Source: Branchiostoma floridae
Taxonomy: Eukaryota > Chordata > Leptocardii > Amphioxiformes > Branchiostomatidae
NCBI RefSeq assembly: GCF_000003815.2
Contig: NC_049982.1
Coordinates: forward strand, 27,960,329 to 28,024,328
Direction: 5' to 3'
DNA: 64,000 nt
Each line of letters starts with the position of its first letter. Position 1 is the first letter of the stretch. The position numbers and the translations under genes were made by a program. Of this stretch, positions 36,579 through 48,200 are shown piece by piece. Below the pieces are notes generated by a model. That model saw nothing but the letters and a program-made list of their open reading frames with translations. It ran no database searches and had not been told where the DNA came from.

Positions 36579-37035
36579 CGGACATCCACAGACAGCGCAA
36601 ACCCACCACTTTTTATCGAACACTATGTCTCCCATCGAGTTCGGAAGGCCCGTACCTGTTTGTTTTGCAACGTAACGTGCGATACTATTACTCTGGCACA
36701 ACATCGTCGCGTCCACCTCGAGGATCGGAACTTGGCCCATTGGAGTCTCTGCAAAACAACATTAAACAGGCTGATTCTGTGTCTATTGTATTATAGCATA
36801 TACAATATAAATGGAATTGAAGCTTTATAAAAGGTTTTCAAAATAAACTGTTTTTTCATATATCGTACAAGATCCATTTCAGGTATAGAGGGCGTGGCTC
36901 ACTTGGTTTGAGCTCGGGCCACTGATCCCGTTCAAGCCGAACATCTTCGTAATCTATCCCGCCCGCAGCGAACACCAGACGGACTATCTCTGCAGAGCCC
37001 CTTCCGTTGAAGTAAGTCGGTTTATAAGCCGGCAT
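33954..37035 (-). CDS. Sigma-class glutathione S-transferase, copy 1 (complete, five exons)
   Basis: Minus-strand exons in transcript order: 37035-36903, 36748-36656, 34890-34775, 34554-34456, 34121-33954 (stop). They join in phase to 202 residues, the normal size for sigma GSTs (hematopoietic prostaglandin D synthase / S-crystallin relatives). Catalytic Tyr8 lies in [15 protein letters not shown] holds the cis-Pro at 52; QSNSIARY (from 63) is the glutathione gamma-glutamyl site; LTLAD in the last exon is the helix N-capping box. Expected role: cytosolic conjugation or isomerisation with glutathione; a prostaglandin synthase activity cannot be claimed. Intron 2 carries a LINE fragment. By my count 17 residues differ from copy 2, none at the named sites. 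It is convergent with NHL-2. Confidence 0.93.
35283..36440 (+). mobile_element. CR1-like LINE fragment in GST copy 1 intron 2
   Basis: Opposite in strand to its host gene. It is 5' truncated inside the RT fingers (FDNIDHGKL), then has GTPQGGILSP, the catalytic YADD, a KLLGVIV block and a RPIVEYGSPVW block, all typical of RT motifs of the CR1/Jockey side of non-LTR elements. A frameshift near 35,980 moves the last 90 residues to another frame. The 3' end is an AAGTTTC repeat (about 36,411-36,436). GST copy 2 lacks it. Confidence 0.87.
36430..36585. repeat. GA/CA-rich simple repeat
   Basis: Mixed GGGA, GAGA and CACA tracts between the LINE tail and GST exon 2. The matching place in copy 2 is a much longer CA tract next to a gap. 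Confidence 0.8.
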
Positions 37036-38136
37036 TGTTCTCCAGAATCCTCAACCTCCGTTTAGAATTTATTCAAATGTTTCAGTGTAAGGCCGACAGT
37101 CACGTCACGCAGTCACAGTCGCCAACGCGGAAGTGAACAGGAAATGACCTTAGCTACTACTTCCAGGTGAACACAAGGTCATCGGTCAATGTCATCACCT
37201 AATGAATGTATGACTTGGTCCGAGAGGAACATAGATATGTGCAAATCATGATCTTATTTGCAGAATAAACGAAAAAATTGTATAATGCCTGAATAACAAG
37301 AAATCTTTTTAAAAAAGCTGTGCCTTGCCGCGTATTTTATGTTATTTTGGTAAGTTAGACTAGATTCTACGCTTAAAAATCCCGAGTTCCACATGTCGCC
37401 CCCCTCCCCCCTCATTATCATAATTTATGTCAGATGAATTATTGGCACATTAAACAGGTTTTGTAAAACTTTTTGACCCACAATGAATATGCATTTTTTT
37501 TTTATTACAAACTAAGTTCCTTCTGATGCAATTTGTGATATATCTTTATATAAACATGGTGAGTTAAAGCGTAGATTTATTACGCTGGACCACATACAGT
37601 AACATGCGTCTAGAAGAGCGTTTTAATACTCGCCTGGAATGTACCATTGTCTAACTAAGCCATGAAACTCGGCCGCGATTAGCCGCGAGTGAGCGAGCGA
37701 GCGATTAGCCGCGAGCGAGCGTGGTCCAGTGGATTGGCTTGCCTCCCTAATGTTTGTGTACCCTTAGGGGTCAACTACATATGAGTATGGTCATTGTATC
37801 GAATGGTCATTACTAATTTTGAACTGTCACCTTCCAGCAAAAAGAAGGGCCTTTGGAAGGGGCTTTGGAAGGGCTGGGTTAACAGGTCCGTCCATCCATG
37901 GAAGAAAGCTGGCGTAAAGCCTTGCCGGCGGCAAGGCAAAAAATAATGGAATTTTCATACTGAAGGAAAGGATAAATTTCTAAGATGAATATCATAAGAC
38001 ACAGATTATGTAACTTTTTTTTATTCATAATGGTTTCATATACAGCTCGACAAAATGTTATGGCCAATTCAATTATATTTGTCCAGATAAAGGAAATAAG
38101 ATGCTTTGTTGCGTAAACGCCGAACTTGTTTTACTT
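37036..38136. other. 5' flank of GST copy 1
   Basis: Matches 55,325-55,788 except for about 650 bp present only here (about 37,292-37,938), which includes a 'gcgagtgagcgagcgagcg' run near 37,687. Probably contains the GST promoter; no motif assigned. Confidence 0.45.
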
Positions 38137-38802
38137 TAAGTAGTACATAAACCTACAGCCAGCAGAAATGTACTATGCCTGGTACAGCACATTGGTCTGC
38201 CAGTAACCTAAACCTACAGCTCAGAGCACTACAGTGTGTAGTGAAGAATAAAAAATAAGGAAGAACCAACTGTTTCCACCACTTCCGTCCTTGAATGACT
38301 TTCTTGCACCTAACCCACATGGCTGTTCTACTTCGTAATATTCCAGTCCTTGGATAGTATATTAGGCCTTGAACAATTATATTTGGCTCTGAATATGATA
38401 ACCATTTGGATGCCATCATTCAAGATCATGTCCTCTATATAAAGTATTTCCTGTCTGCCTGTGGCGCAAGGCTTGAACAAGCTCTAGAAAAGAAAATGTA
38501 TCCTTCATAACATAACATAACAACCAAGACAACGTGATCCATTGTGCAGAGTTTCCCTGTCTACCACTAGTTTTAAAGGACAAATTCCTCCAGGGAGGCA
38601 GTGTGACCTACATTCCACCATTGCATACAGAGATACATCTGGAACAGATTTGAGGGGGGGGGGACTTGCATACCCAGCATACTGTGGAGTACTAGCATTC
38701 CGTGGAAAAATGCTAATGCAATTCCTAGAGTTTTTGCAGACTGAATGCAATATATACCACTTGACGACTCCCCTGAGGCGTCGTCAAAATCTAATGTATT
38801 AG
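38137..38802. other. Spacer unique to the A/B junction
   Basis: No match elsewhere in the window and no recognisable gene. An 86-residue plus-strand and two minus-strand ORFs overlap around 38,505-38,806; overlapping both ways without motifs, they look like chance. A poly-G run lies at about 38,656-38,664. Confidence 0.45.
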
Positions 38803-39206
38803 TCATAATATCTTGCTTGAATAGCCTATCCTCTTATCACGTCCAGCAACGCTATTTGATTAAGAAACACGCAAACAAACATAAGCCAGTATAGTGTTTG
38901 TCACGAGACCTTGCCTGATTAGTCTGGGGAAGTCGAAAACACTGCGCAGCCAGTAATCAAGTATTTTAGTGAGAGAGTTTCGACCTCTGGTCTGATCCAT
39001 TAGTACTTTTATGCTTTTGACTCATCAAGAGACAACATTTCCACTACCAGATACAGCAAGATCTTTGTTTCTAAACATTGGTTTTCTGTCATCAACAACT
39101 AGTCGGACAATTTTGGAATTGCCAACAGGGCGGAAGCATTATAGTTGTCGTATTGTTAGTTGGCCCTGTGAGTAACCTTACGTCGTTTTGGTGTCTTATT
39201 AGCACA

Positions 39207-42200
39207 ATGGATGTAGATACTATTTATACCAGAGAGACAAGCCATGGTCAACAGAGCAGCACTGAAAAGCTTACGGAACTTTATGGAGCAGAAGGTTATG
39301 ACAATGAGTCTACATTCCCTGTACCAAGTCATCAACAGGGTTTAGAGACACATTCAAACATCTATGGAGCGGAAACTAGCCACGAGGAGCCCAGCAGTGC
39401 GTCTTACGATGGAGGCACTGAAGTTTGTGCCGAATCTGTTCGGGGGGGACCGACGCAGACAGATGAATGCACCGACAACTCGTCAATTGTACCGAATGAC
39501 AGTGGAGCATATCTCACACCCCAAGACATCAGCACAAGTAAGCTAAGATTAATGTTTGATAAGGCAGCAGCTCTGTTTTAGGAAAAAAGACGTCATGTTT
39601 AGAAGGGCTAATGATGTTATCAAGGGAAAATGATTTATTCGTGAGCGTTTTTCATGTTACCTTCAAGGAAGCGACACATATTGATATAGATCCATCCATT
39701 AGTTCTCTTATCCTTCTTTTACAGACACATAATATTAAGGGCCAAGACCAGATAGCTGTCACCATGATACGGGTTGAGTAACAGACGCCACGTGGTGTTC
39801 GATCACATTATAGCAAGTGGTAGGACGGAAATGGAGGGACTAGTTACATGAGTTCTTTTGAGTAAAAAATTAATAAACAGAGCAGTATTTTTCGATAGAC
39901 CACAGTGCGAAGGGAAACATTGTGTATTTTGCAAATTTTACCTTTCTGCCTAGCTCTTGTTGTTATATCAATCTGTTTTGAGGTCTAAATTGCGTGGGTC
40001 GCAGAATCCCCAGACTTTTCAAGTAATAAGCGATGAACCAAAATTTCACAAATCTGTACCATTTTTGTGGACAAATGCTCCTTGTGATATTCTAATAGTA
40101 CATTCTAATGTAGTGAAAATTTTGATTTGGTAGCCATGGTGTAACATCATAATTGCTATCAGCTGACTTCAGATTTTGTCCTTTTAAAAAGGAGACTGGC
40201 GTGGGTAGCAGAATCCCCAGACTTTTCAAGTAATAAGCGAGAAACCAAAATTTACACATATCTGTACCATTTTTGTCGATAAATGCTCCTTGTGTTATTT
40301 TGATAGTACATTCTAACGTAGTGAAAATTTTGATTTGGTAGCCATGGTGCAACATCATAATTGCTATCAGCTGACTTCAAATTTTGTCCTTTAAAAAAGG
40401 AGGCTGGCTAAAAATATTTAAGAAATTAATATTTTTAATGAATTTTTGCGTCCTGTTAGAGCGTACTAGTAAGAGGATCCAAAGGTACCGATTCATTTTT
40501 ATATCATCTGTGATTATATAATTATCACCGTTTAAGGTTTAATTTTTAGTGTTGTTCGTGCAAAGAAACCTATATTTTCCGTTAATGTCAGGCATTTCAT
40601 ATTACTGACTGGATAATTAACATTAGCCGATGAACAAGCCCCATGTGTGGCGTCGTGTGCACGTGTGGCGTAACTGGTAGAGCGTTGGGCTCTAAATCTA
40701 TAGGTCCCGAGTTCGATACCCACCGTGCCCCGACCTTGTGGCCTTGGGAGAGGCACTTTACACTTATCCAAGTGTAAAAATGGGTACCTGACAGCGGTCG
40801 GGGAGGTAAAAGAAAAATTTCCTCCTGTCTGTAATTTGTGCATATGGCACTGTTGATGTAAGTTACCATCTTGAGTGCCATATTGTCCCCGTTTGTTCTA
40901 AAGCAAAGAAAAAAAAGAACTGGCCCCACTAGATATCGATGTATAATGTTAATCTTAAAATAATGCAAAAATCCGTTACTTTTATCCCGGGTAATAAACG
41001 TGTAACGGATTAAACAAATGAAGGCAAAGTAATTAAAATTGTATCCTACCTATGTTGCAACAAGTATGATCTCTTACCTATGTGTCAACATCCTTCCATC
41101 ACTGGATTTCTTTTTTAATGTATTCTGCAATTGCTTTTGCTTCACATTTAATTAGGTGGCAAGATGCCAAGAATTACCTGCTCAGTTCGGCTGCAAATAC
41201 GTCTAATACGTTAGTGTAAATTACCAGGTGAAATTGGCACGAATTTGTAAAGTTGTTGCAGAAGAATAACCAAACTGCAAGCTTTTATTGGCAATATCAT
41301 CGACATACCTGTTGCTAAGGATGTTTCATATCACAATTCCTAAAATATGCTATTTCAAATGAAATGTTCTGCCATATTCTGCGATGGATGCCCTAGTTGC
41401 CCAAGTGTGTGAATCTTTGATATAGAACTTCAATCAGGTGCAGTTATTTTGTTTTTAGTGTAATTTCTCGATGGTTTTGCCTATTTTCTAAATAGAACAA
41501 AATGTATTTTGCCTGCTCCGGTACTAATAAATGAAGCAATTATTCTAGAATATGGTGCAGAAATGTAACCATCCTGTGTCATTGTATACTGTAAAATTTG
41601 TATTCCATCATTGTCCTTTTCTAAAAGGCATCTTTTACCAAACTAAAGTGTATATTTTTGCCTCACTATGCTAAAATATATACAAGCACATAAGGTAGAA
41701 AGCCCCACTGTTGTTACAACAACTATTACAAATTACATGATACATTAAATGAACTTAAGGCAATGCTTTCATACAAGAATGCTCATTTCAAATTCTGTTC
41801 CAGGATCCACAAATACACAACTTTGGGGACTGCCAGAGATGCGAACCCTGTAAATAACCCTAAACAGTTCAGTTCATTCTCGGAGAGGTGACACATGCGT
41901 CTCCACATGTCCCTGTCCAGCATGATTGAATGGAATGGAGCTCGTTTGCCTGCAAACCTGTATCCACATCTCCAACAAACCCTGAACACAATACCTCGTC
42001 TCTACCTGCTCACACATAAAAGAAACCTCATGATATCAACTTAATTTTGTAAACATTGTCATAGTAATGTATATACCAGACGATAAGATCCTCGTTGTGT
42101 CTCCTCTCCATCATATTGTTTGTATAAAATGGAGCCCGAATGCAGTATGTATAAAATCGAGCCTGAATGTAGTATGTATTAGATTCATGTTATTAGCAAA

Positions 42201-45200
42201 TAGTCTGTAGCAACATTCTGGATTTGTTTCACATCGATGCATCATACACTATGTTCATTCCAACATTGCGTAACCTTCATCTATTGTTACTTCCACTACT
42301 AGTATATTACTAGTTGCCTTATACATTATAACGTTACCTAAGTTTGCCATACATTGTACCTGTTTTACAATTGTTGTGCAATAAACTTTGACTTGACTTG
42401 ACTTGACTTACTAAATGTTTTCTGCTTTATGATACAGAACCGTTGCCATGTTACGACAGTGAAGAGAACGAGGTGCAATCCCCTGTCACAGCCGACTGTC
42501 CTGATGACGACACCGACAGTCACGTGTACCACTACATCGACAAAGATGACGTCAGGATAAACAACCTCCAGCACACAAGAAACAAACATGGTGGCCAATC
42601 AGCTACCACGGCGACAAACAGTACTGGGTTAACTGAATCTTTCACCGGCGACATTGTCGGTCTTTGTGCCAACCCAACGTACGGTGACATACAACAACCA
42701 ACCAGAGAAGGTAACAACATTGTTTGTTTCTTGAACTCTAGTAATAAATATTAAGAAAGCGACTTAAATGGTAACAGTGATGAGGTAAGACAATCCTCTA
42801 ACATCAATTTTTTTGTGATCTTCGTTAAGGCCATGCTGATCGGATTATATGAATGGCACTAGGAACCCCAAATCCGTTGCAAGCGTGCGAAGAAATGTTT
42901 CTTCTTTCATTAGTAAACTCATTATTGGAAAGGAAGGCTTGACAAATGAGCTAAACAAATTAGTAAATTGCATTGTGTATCCACTTTGTTAACCCTTAAT
43001 TATGCTAAATTAATCGCATCATCGGCCTAAAGATGGCTGACCATATCATCAGCTCAAGTACAAGTAGCTTATTACTCGAAAAACGTTCAAATGAAAAATG
43101 TATTTTTGAAAATTCAAGCTGGTGCACCAAAAATTGCGGACCCAAACTGGATCTTAGATATTGACGTCATTGGTGTAGCTATTGACAACAAAAGTCGTAG
43201 CAGTCATTATTATTCTGTTATCAATGCTTGCTGTTACATTTTCGTTGTATGACACTTTCAGGGAATATTTATACAATTTTCATTTTTCGCTTTTACTTCA
43301 TTCGTTTAACGTAAACCGTTAAGGAGTTATAGGAGTTTCAAACGCGGCCCTCAAAAGCCACCCCCCCCCCCCGCCCAGAAATGACCAAAAAACCTCCGTC
43401 TGAATAGGGTTAACAGAAATTTAGGGTACTGAAATACCCATGACGGCACCCAAGCCCTTTTCCGTAGAGCGTATTCGGCGGTTTTAATTCTACGTATTCC
43501 GTATATTGGCGTAATGAAGCTTCCAGAATTTAGCGTATTACGTAACCGGCCATCCCGAATTTTGCGTAGGGCGTTGTCGGAAACCCCTTGGGGGCCCTCA
43601 ACCATCTCCCATACTCACCCGTCATCCAGCGGTGGAGGGCAAGCCGCTTTTTCTTGTGTGTAAATACACGGAGTCGACTGCGAAACGCTTATGTAAACCA
43701 CGCTAAGGTTTCTAAACTACGTCGATTCCGGTAAAACGGTACTTCAGTACCTTAAATTTCTGTTAACATAGTGCTACTTGAGATAGATCGTCTCCACTGT
43801 GTCGCCTTTGTCGGAGTCTTCTCGGAAAACGCGACTTCAAACGCGTGTGTACACCCAGCCATTGTCTACCAACAGATAACACCTGTGCAGAAGACATCTG
43901 CGGACTCTCTGGCCGCTGTAAGAAGGCATCCACCCGTCAGCGCGTGTTCCTCACTTCTCTCATCTTCATAGCTGCAGCATCCTTCTGTTGGTTGTCGACA
44001 GCCATCATCATGCATCGTACTGAAAACAAAGAAGACACCCTTACGGTCAGTCACTTTGGTCTTTGATAGAATTTTGCATAGCCAGCCATGTTCACATTTC
44101 CTTACACGCGTGCACACATATACAGTCAGTAACTCCATGCAATTTAATCAAGAAATTGGACTCTCATACCTCCTTGGGTTTTTGTGAATTTCTTCGTTCC
44201 ATAGCCAAAGCCATCACAAATGTTAATGATCCTCCCCTTCCCTTCTTTACCGTTAATCAATGATAGTTATATCCCTTTGATAAGGGGTCCCACTTTTGTC
44301 CAACTGTCCATATACCGGAGGGTCTGCATGGGGGGTTCCGACAACGATTTACGCTGAATTCAGAAGAACCCCCTGCGTATTAAGCTAAATAACGGAAGGC
44401 AATTACGCTAAATTTGGTCGCCTCGCTACGAATCACGTAGATAAGATGGTTTTCCCTACGAGTTACGGGAAATAAAAATAGGCTGCCTACGCCTTACGGA
44501 AAAGAGCATGCAGACCCTCATGCCACGCTAATTCCAGAAAAGGGGTTTCATTACGTATTTATGACACTGCTAGGGGTTTCAAATTACAATGTTTCATCGA
44601 GACCTTGACGACTACCACATAACAAAATTCATAGAAATACATTTTTAAAAACCCCGTTTTGTAGACCCGGAAACAACAAAAGCAGCACCCCCATCGGAGG
44701 TATAAACCTCCTTCCTCGGAAGTTACAATAAGAATCGAAAAGGCTTACGGAAATGCTCTCACATGGCGGCATCTTGTTTTTGTTTGCGCGACAGTTAACT
44801 GCTGTAAATTACAGTTGAATGTTGTAAGATACTGACAGCAAATGACAGATACAATGCTTAAGGTCATCAAACACCCTCTCGCACTCTCTCTTCATTCTTT
44901 CTATCATCAATGAGAACTTACTAAGTACTTACTAAGTATTTACTTTCATACGAAAAGTGACTTTTGTTTATTTTGATATTAGCCCTCCGTGATGACAACT
45001 ATGTCCGTATGGAAGGCTACAAATCGTTCAAGTACAAAGATTTCTGCAACCCCGGTGCTTCTGGACAAAAGCCCCGTTCCTTCATCGATCAGGCCAGTAA
45101 CGTCATCAAGCGTCGCTGCCGACCACAACAGTGACTGAAGTAGGTGAAGCATATCATTAACACAATCACCAGGGTAACGTTGTTTCGTGTGCGTGTAAAA

Positions 45201-48200
45201 GTGGCAGTAGTTGGAAGATTGTGGAGAAGTCAATATCGCCCCCCATCACCAAATCGATTGAAACGGATTATTTGGCCTATTGGTGTCGTCACATGTGTAG
45301 GAAGTCAGTGACACGTTTCCAGAACGATTGGGTCAGATAGCTCAAAAGTCTGTCGAAAATGCCCATTTTCTTTTTTATGTGGAGAACAGTTTATTTCTCC
45401 ATGAAGTATTTTACTCACTGACAGGTAAAAATGAGTACCTAGATTCAGCTAGGGTCGTCCCTAGGATAGGACGTAAAATAGAGGTCCCGTGTCTGGGGAG
45501 AGCCATATCCCAGGCACGTTAAAGAACCCCCACACGTGCGATGGTGCGGTGTGCGATGGATCAAATCATTCTGTCTGACTGACTGGAGTTGGTGATTCAC
45601 TACAAATCACCCGGATAGAGGCCTGGCGAACCTCTGTCTCGTATCAGCCGTATGGTGAGTGACGTGTTCGAACATTCACCCGGACGGGAGACGTGGCGCG
45701 TCACCGTCTTGTACTCTGACAAATAAGGGTATATCACCTCGTAAGGGGCGGTATTACCCTACGCGAGGGGCCATTCCTGGCCTATGCACATACATACATA
45801 TATACATATTCTACATTGAGTACCTCAGGTGAAGAAATACACAACGTGAGTTACGTCGCTACACTTGGATCAAGCAGCATCTGTAGACACGATTAATGAG
45901 ATGCTGTTTTTACGTTGCACATTGTACAGGATACAGGTCTTGTTCAGAAAACAACGACTGCATCGTCAGAGGAGGCCCCAACTGACACTACAGACACAGG
46001 TGCACCGACCTATGTAAGTCAAACACGATATGTTTGGTGTAATTTTTTGTGTCTAGGTTATGGTAATTGCATGCGAATCCCATACCTACCCTTCCACTGC
46101 CTTTTACATCTCCAGCTGAAGACAGGCACACATTATAAAACATCTATTTTACATGAAGAAAGTCGTGTAAAGTGTGTTTTCCAAGGTCGAGCCAGGAATG
46201 GTACCATCTCACCAAGTTCAACACCACGAATGAAAATAGAACGCTGGCCTTAAATTCTGAAATTAAATAAATATGCATTCAAATCACAATCTTGAATTTT
46301 GTAATACTGATAAAGGTCAGCTTTAGATTGTCTCCAAATATCATCCGAAAGTAAATGTATATTTTTTTGTTAATGATTCTGCTGCGTTTTGGTTTTCTTT
46401 TTCCTATCACATTACATTTCATCAAGACTCAAAGACTCATCCCTGGTAACTGCATTTTTTTCAGAATCATTCTGATATGATTAATCAAAAAACACTCAGA
46501 CATGCATTTCAGGCCGAGAATTTCGTCTGGTAATTACCCCCCCCCCCCCATTAAGATCAAGAAAATAATGACACTTTAAAGAATTACATCCTTATCTATC
46601 CACGTTTACAGACAAGACAAAACTACTCCCCTCTTAACATAACAGAGCACACACATTGCAGATAAATTGGAATTCTTCACCATTCAATGTGTCAGAACAT
46701 ATACATCCAAATGACACCTTCAGACTAGGGTAGTCGCTTACTCTACTGTTTACTATCCCCTGTACGTTTGCCATCGGCATTTGCAATCTTCGGGCAAAAT
46801 TTTGCAATAAACGTTTAACTTACTATCTGGTCATATGGAACTTGTTAACAACTAAATACTTCCGATATCTTGACTCTTGTTTGGGCTATTGCACCATGGT
46901 CTTTACTGGGCTGCCTGTTGTACAATGGAGGATCCTGGAGGTACCTTCATGGTACAATAACTGCGTTTAGGCTACTTGGACCACGACGTTAGGTCTATTG
47001 TACCGTGGTGCAGGCTGGAGGCACCTCCACCTCCAAGGTACAGCAACTGTGATTGGACTATGTAAGCTGTACCATGATTCGTCCTCTCTTTGTGGTACCT
47101 CAGCATCTGAGAGTAACCAGCCAAACATCTGGTCCAGCTGCACAAAGCACGGATCATGATGATCTGACGACAACGGCGCTTTTAGTTCTGTCTTTTTCAC
47201 AACATGTCGCGATCTTAAATGATGTTTGCGCGCATGTCCTGCCACACGTATAGCGGAGGGTGTAATTGATACCAGTGTAAACAACACTTACAATCTTCAA
47301 GGTCACCAACACGAACGCCAGAAACTCCGTTACATATTATAGGTCCCAAATGAAGTGACAGCATAGATGTACTGTCCAGAAAATTATTTGCATTAGTGAA
47401 AAGCTATCTTTTTTGGCTGATGAAAGGCAGTCCAGAGGAAAATGCCAGACAGCACTGGTTTACCTGCAATGGCACTTTACACTACTTTCCTTACTTTTCT
47501 CAGGTAAAAATGAGTATTTAGCTTCGGCTAGGGCCGTCCCTCGGATAGGACGTTAAATGACGGTCCCGTGTATGGGGAGAGCCACAACCCAGGCACGGTA
47601 AAGAACCCCCACACGTGCGATGGTGCGGTGTGCGATGGTGCAAAATCCTTCCGTCTAGAGTCGGTGATTCTCTACAAATCACCCGGACTCCAGGAAGAAT
47701 AGTGACATATCAGTCACTAATGGAGATCTGTATCAAACCAAACCAAACCAAACCAAACTCTAGATCTGACTAAATTAGATATCGGGCTTTCCCGGGTATG
47801 CTTGCCTAACTCATTCCGTCGATATATTTTTTTTTCTGTTTTGCTAGGTATGCTTGCCTAACTAATTCATCTATATATTTTTCTGTTTAGCAGTTTCCTC
47901 ATACTACCAAATTGAGCGGGTTTGGATCGTCCAAGACTGCAAAGCAAATCTTCTCAACCAAGAAAGGTAAATATCCTTGACCAACAAGTAGTTCCAATGT
48001 AATTATAGCCGTTAACATTGTAGCGCCTAGTGACACATAGGTTAACGTTAGTAAGCAAGTCTCCTTGCTGTTTCTGTCGCAGTGAATTTTTTTTTTTTAC
48101 AGGGACAGGTTGCTATCTCTTCCCCTTCAATGTACTCGAGGCACCTCCTCGAACACGGGACACCCATTTACTTATAATAATGATAGTTTATTTAGATGTA

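Larger units (their letters stand above)
15290..38136. repeat. Segmental unit A (NHL-2, minisatellite, GST)
   Basis: Same gene order, exon lengths and most intron sequence as 38,803-55,788. The left limit is where similarity resumes at 'ttgcttgaat' (15,301) and the right limit where it stops after 'ttgttttactt' (38,136). Unit A is longer mainly through insertions: 19,149-19,796, 20,466-21,085, 22,864-23,304, 23,905-24,496, 26,142-26,349, 29,774-31,293, an extra block of minisatellite, a LINE in the GST intron, and about 37,292-37,938. Confidence 0.9.

Noticed and set aside
38505..38806. Possible small gene in the A/B spacer
   Set aside because: ORFs on both strands overlap, lack motifs and have no counterpart elsewhere in the window.
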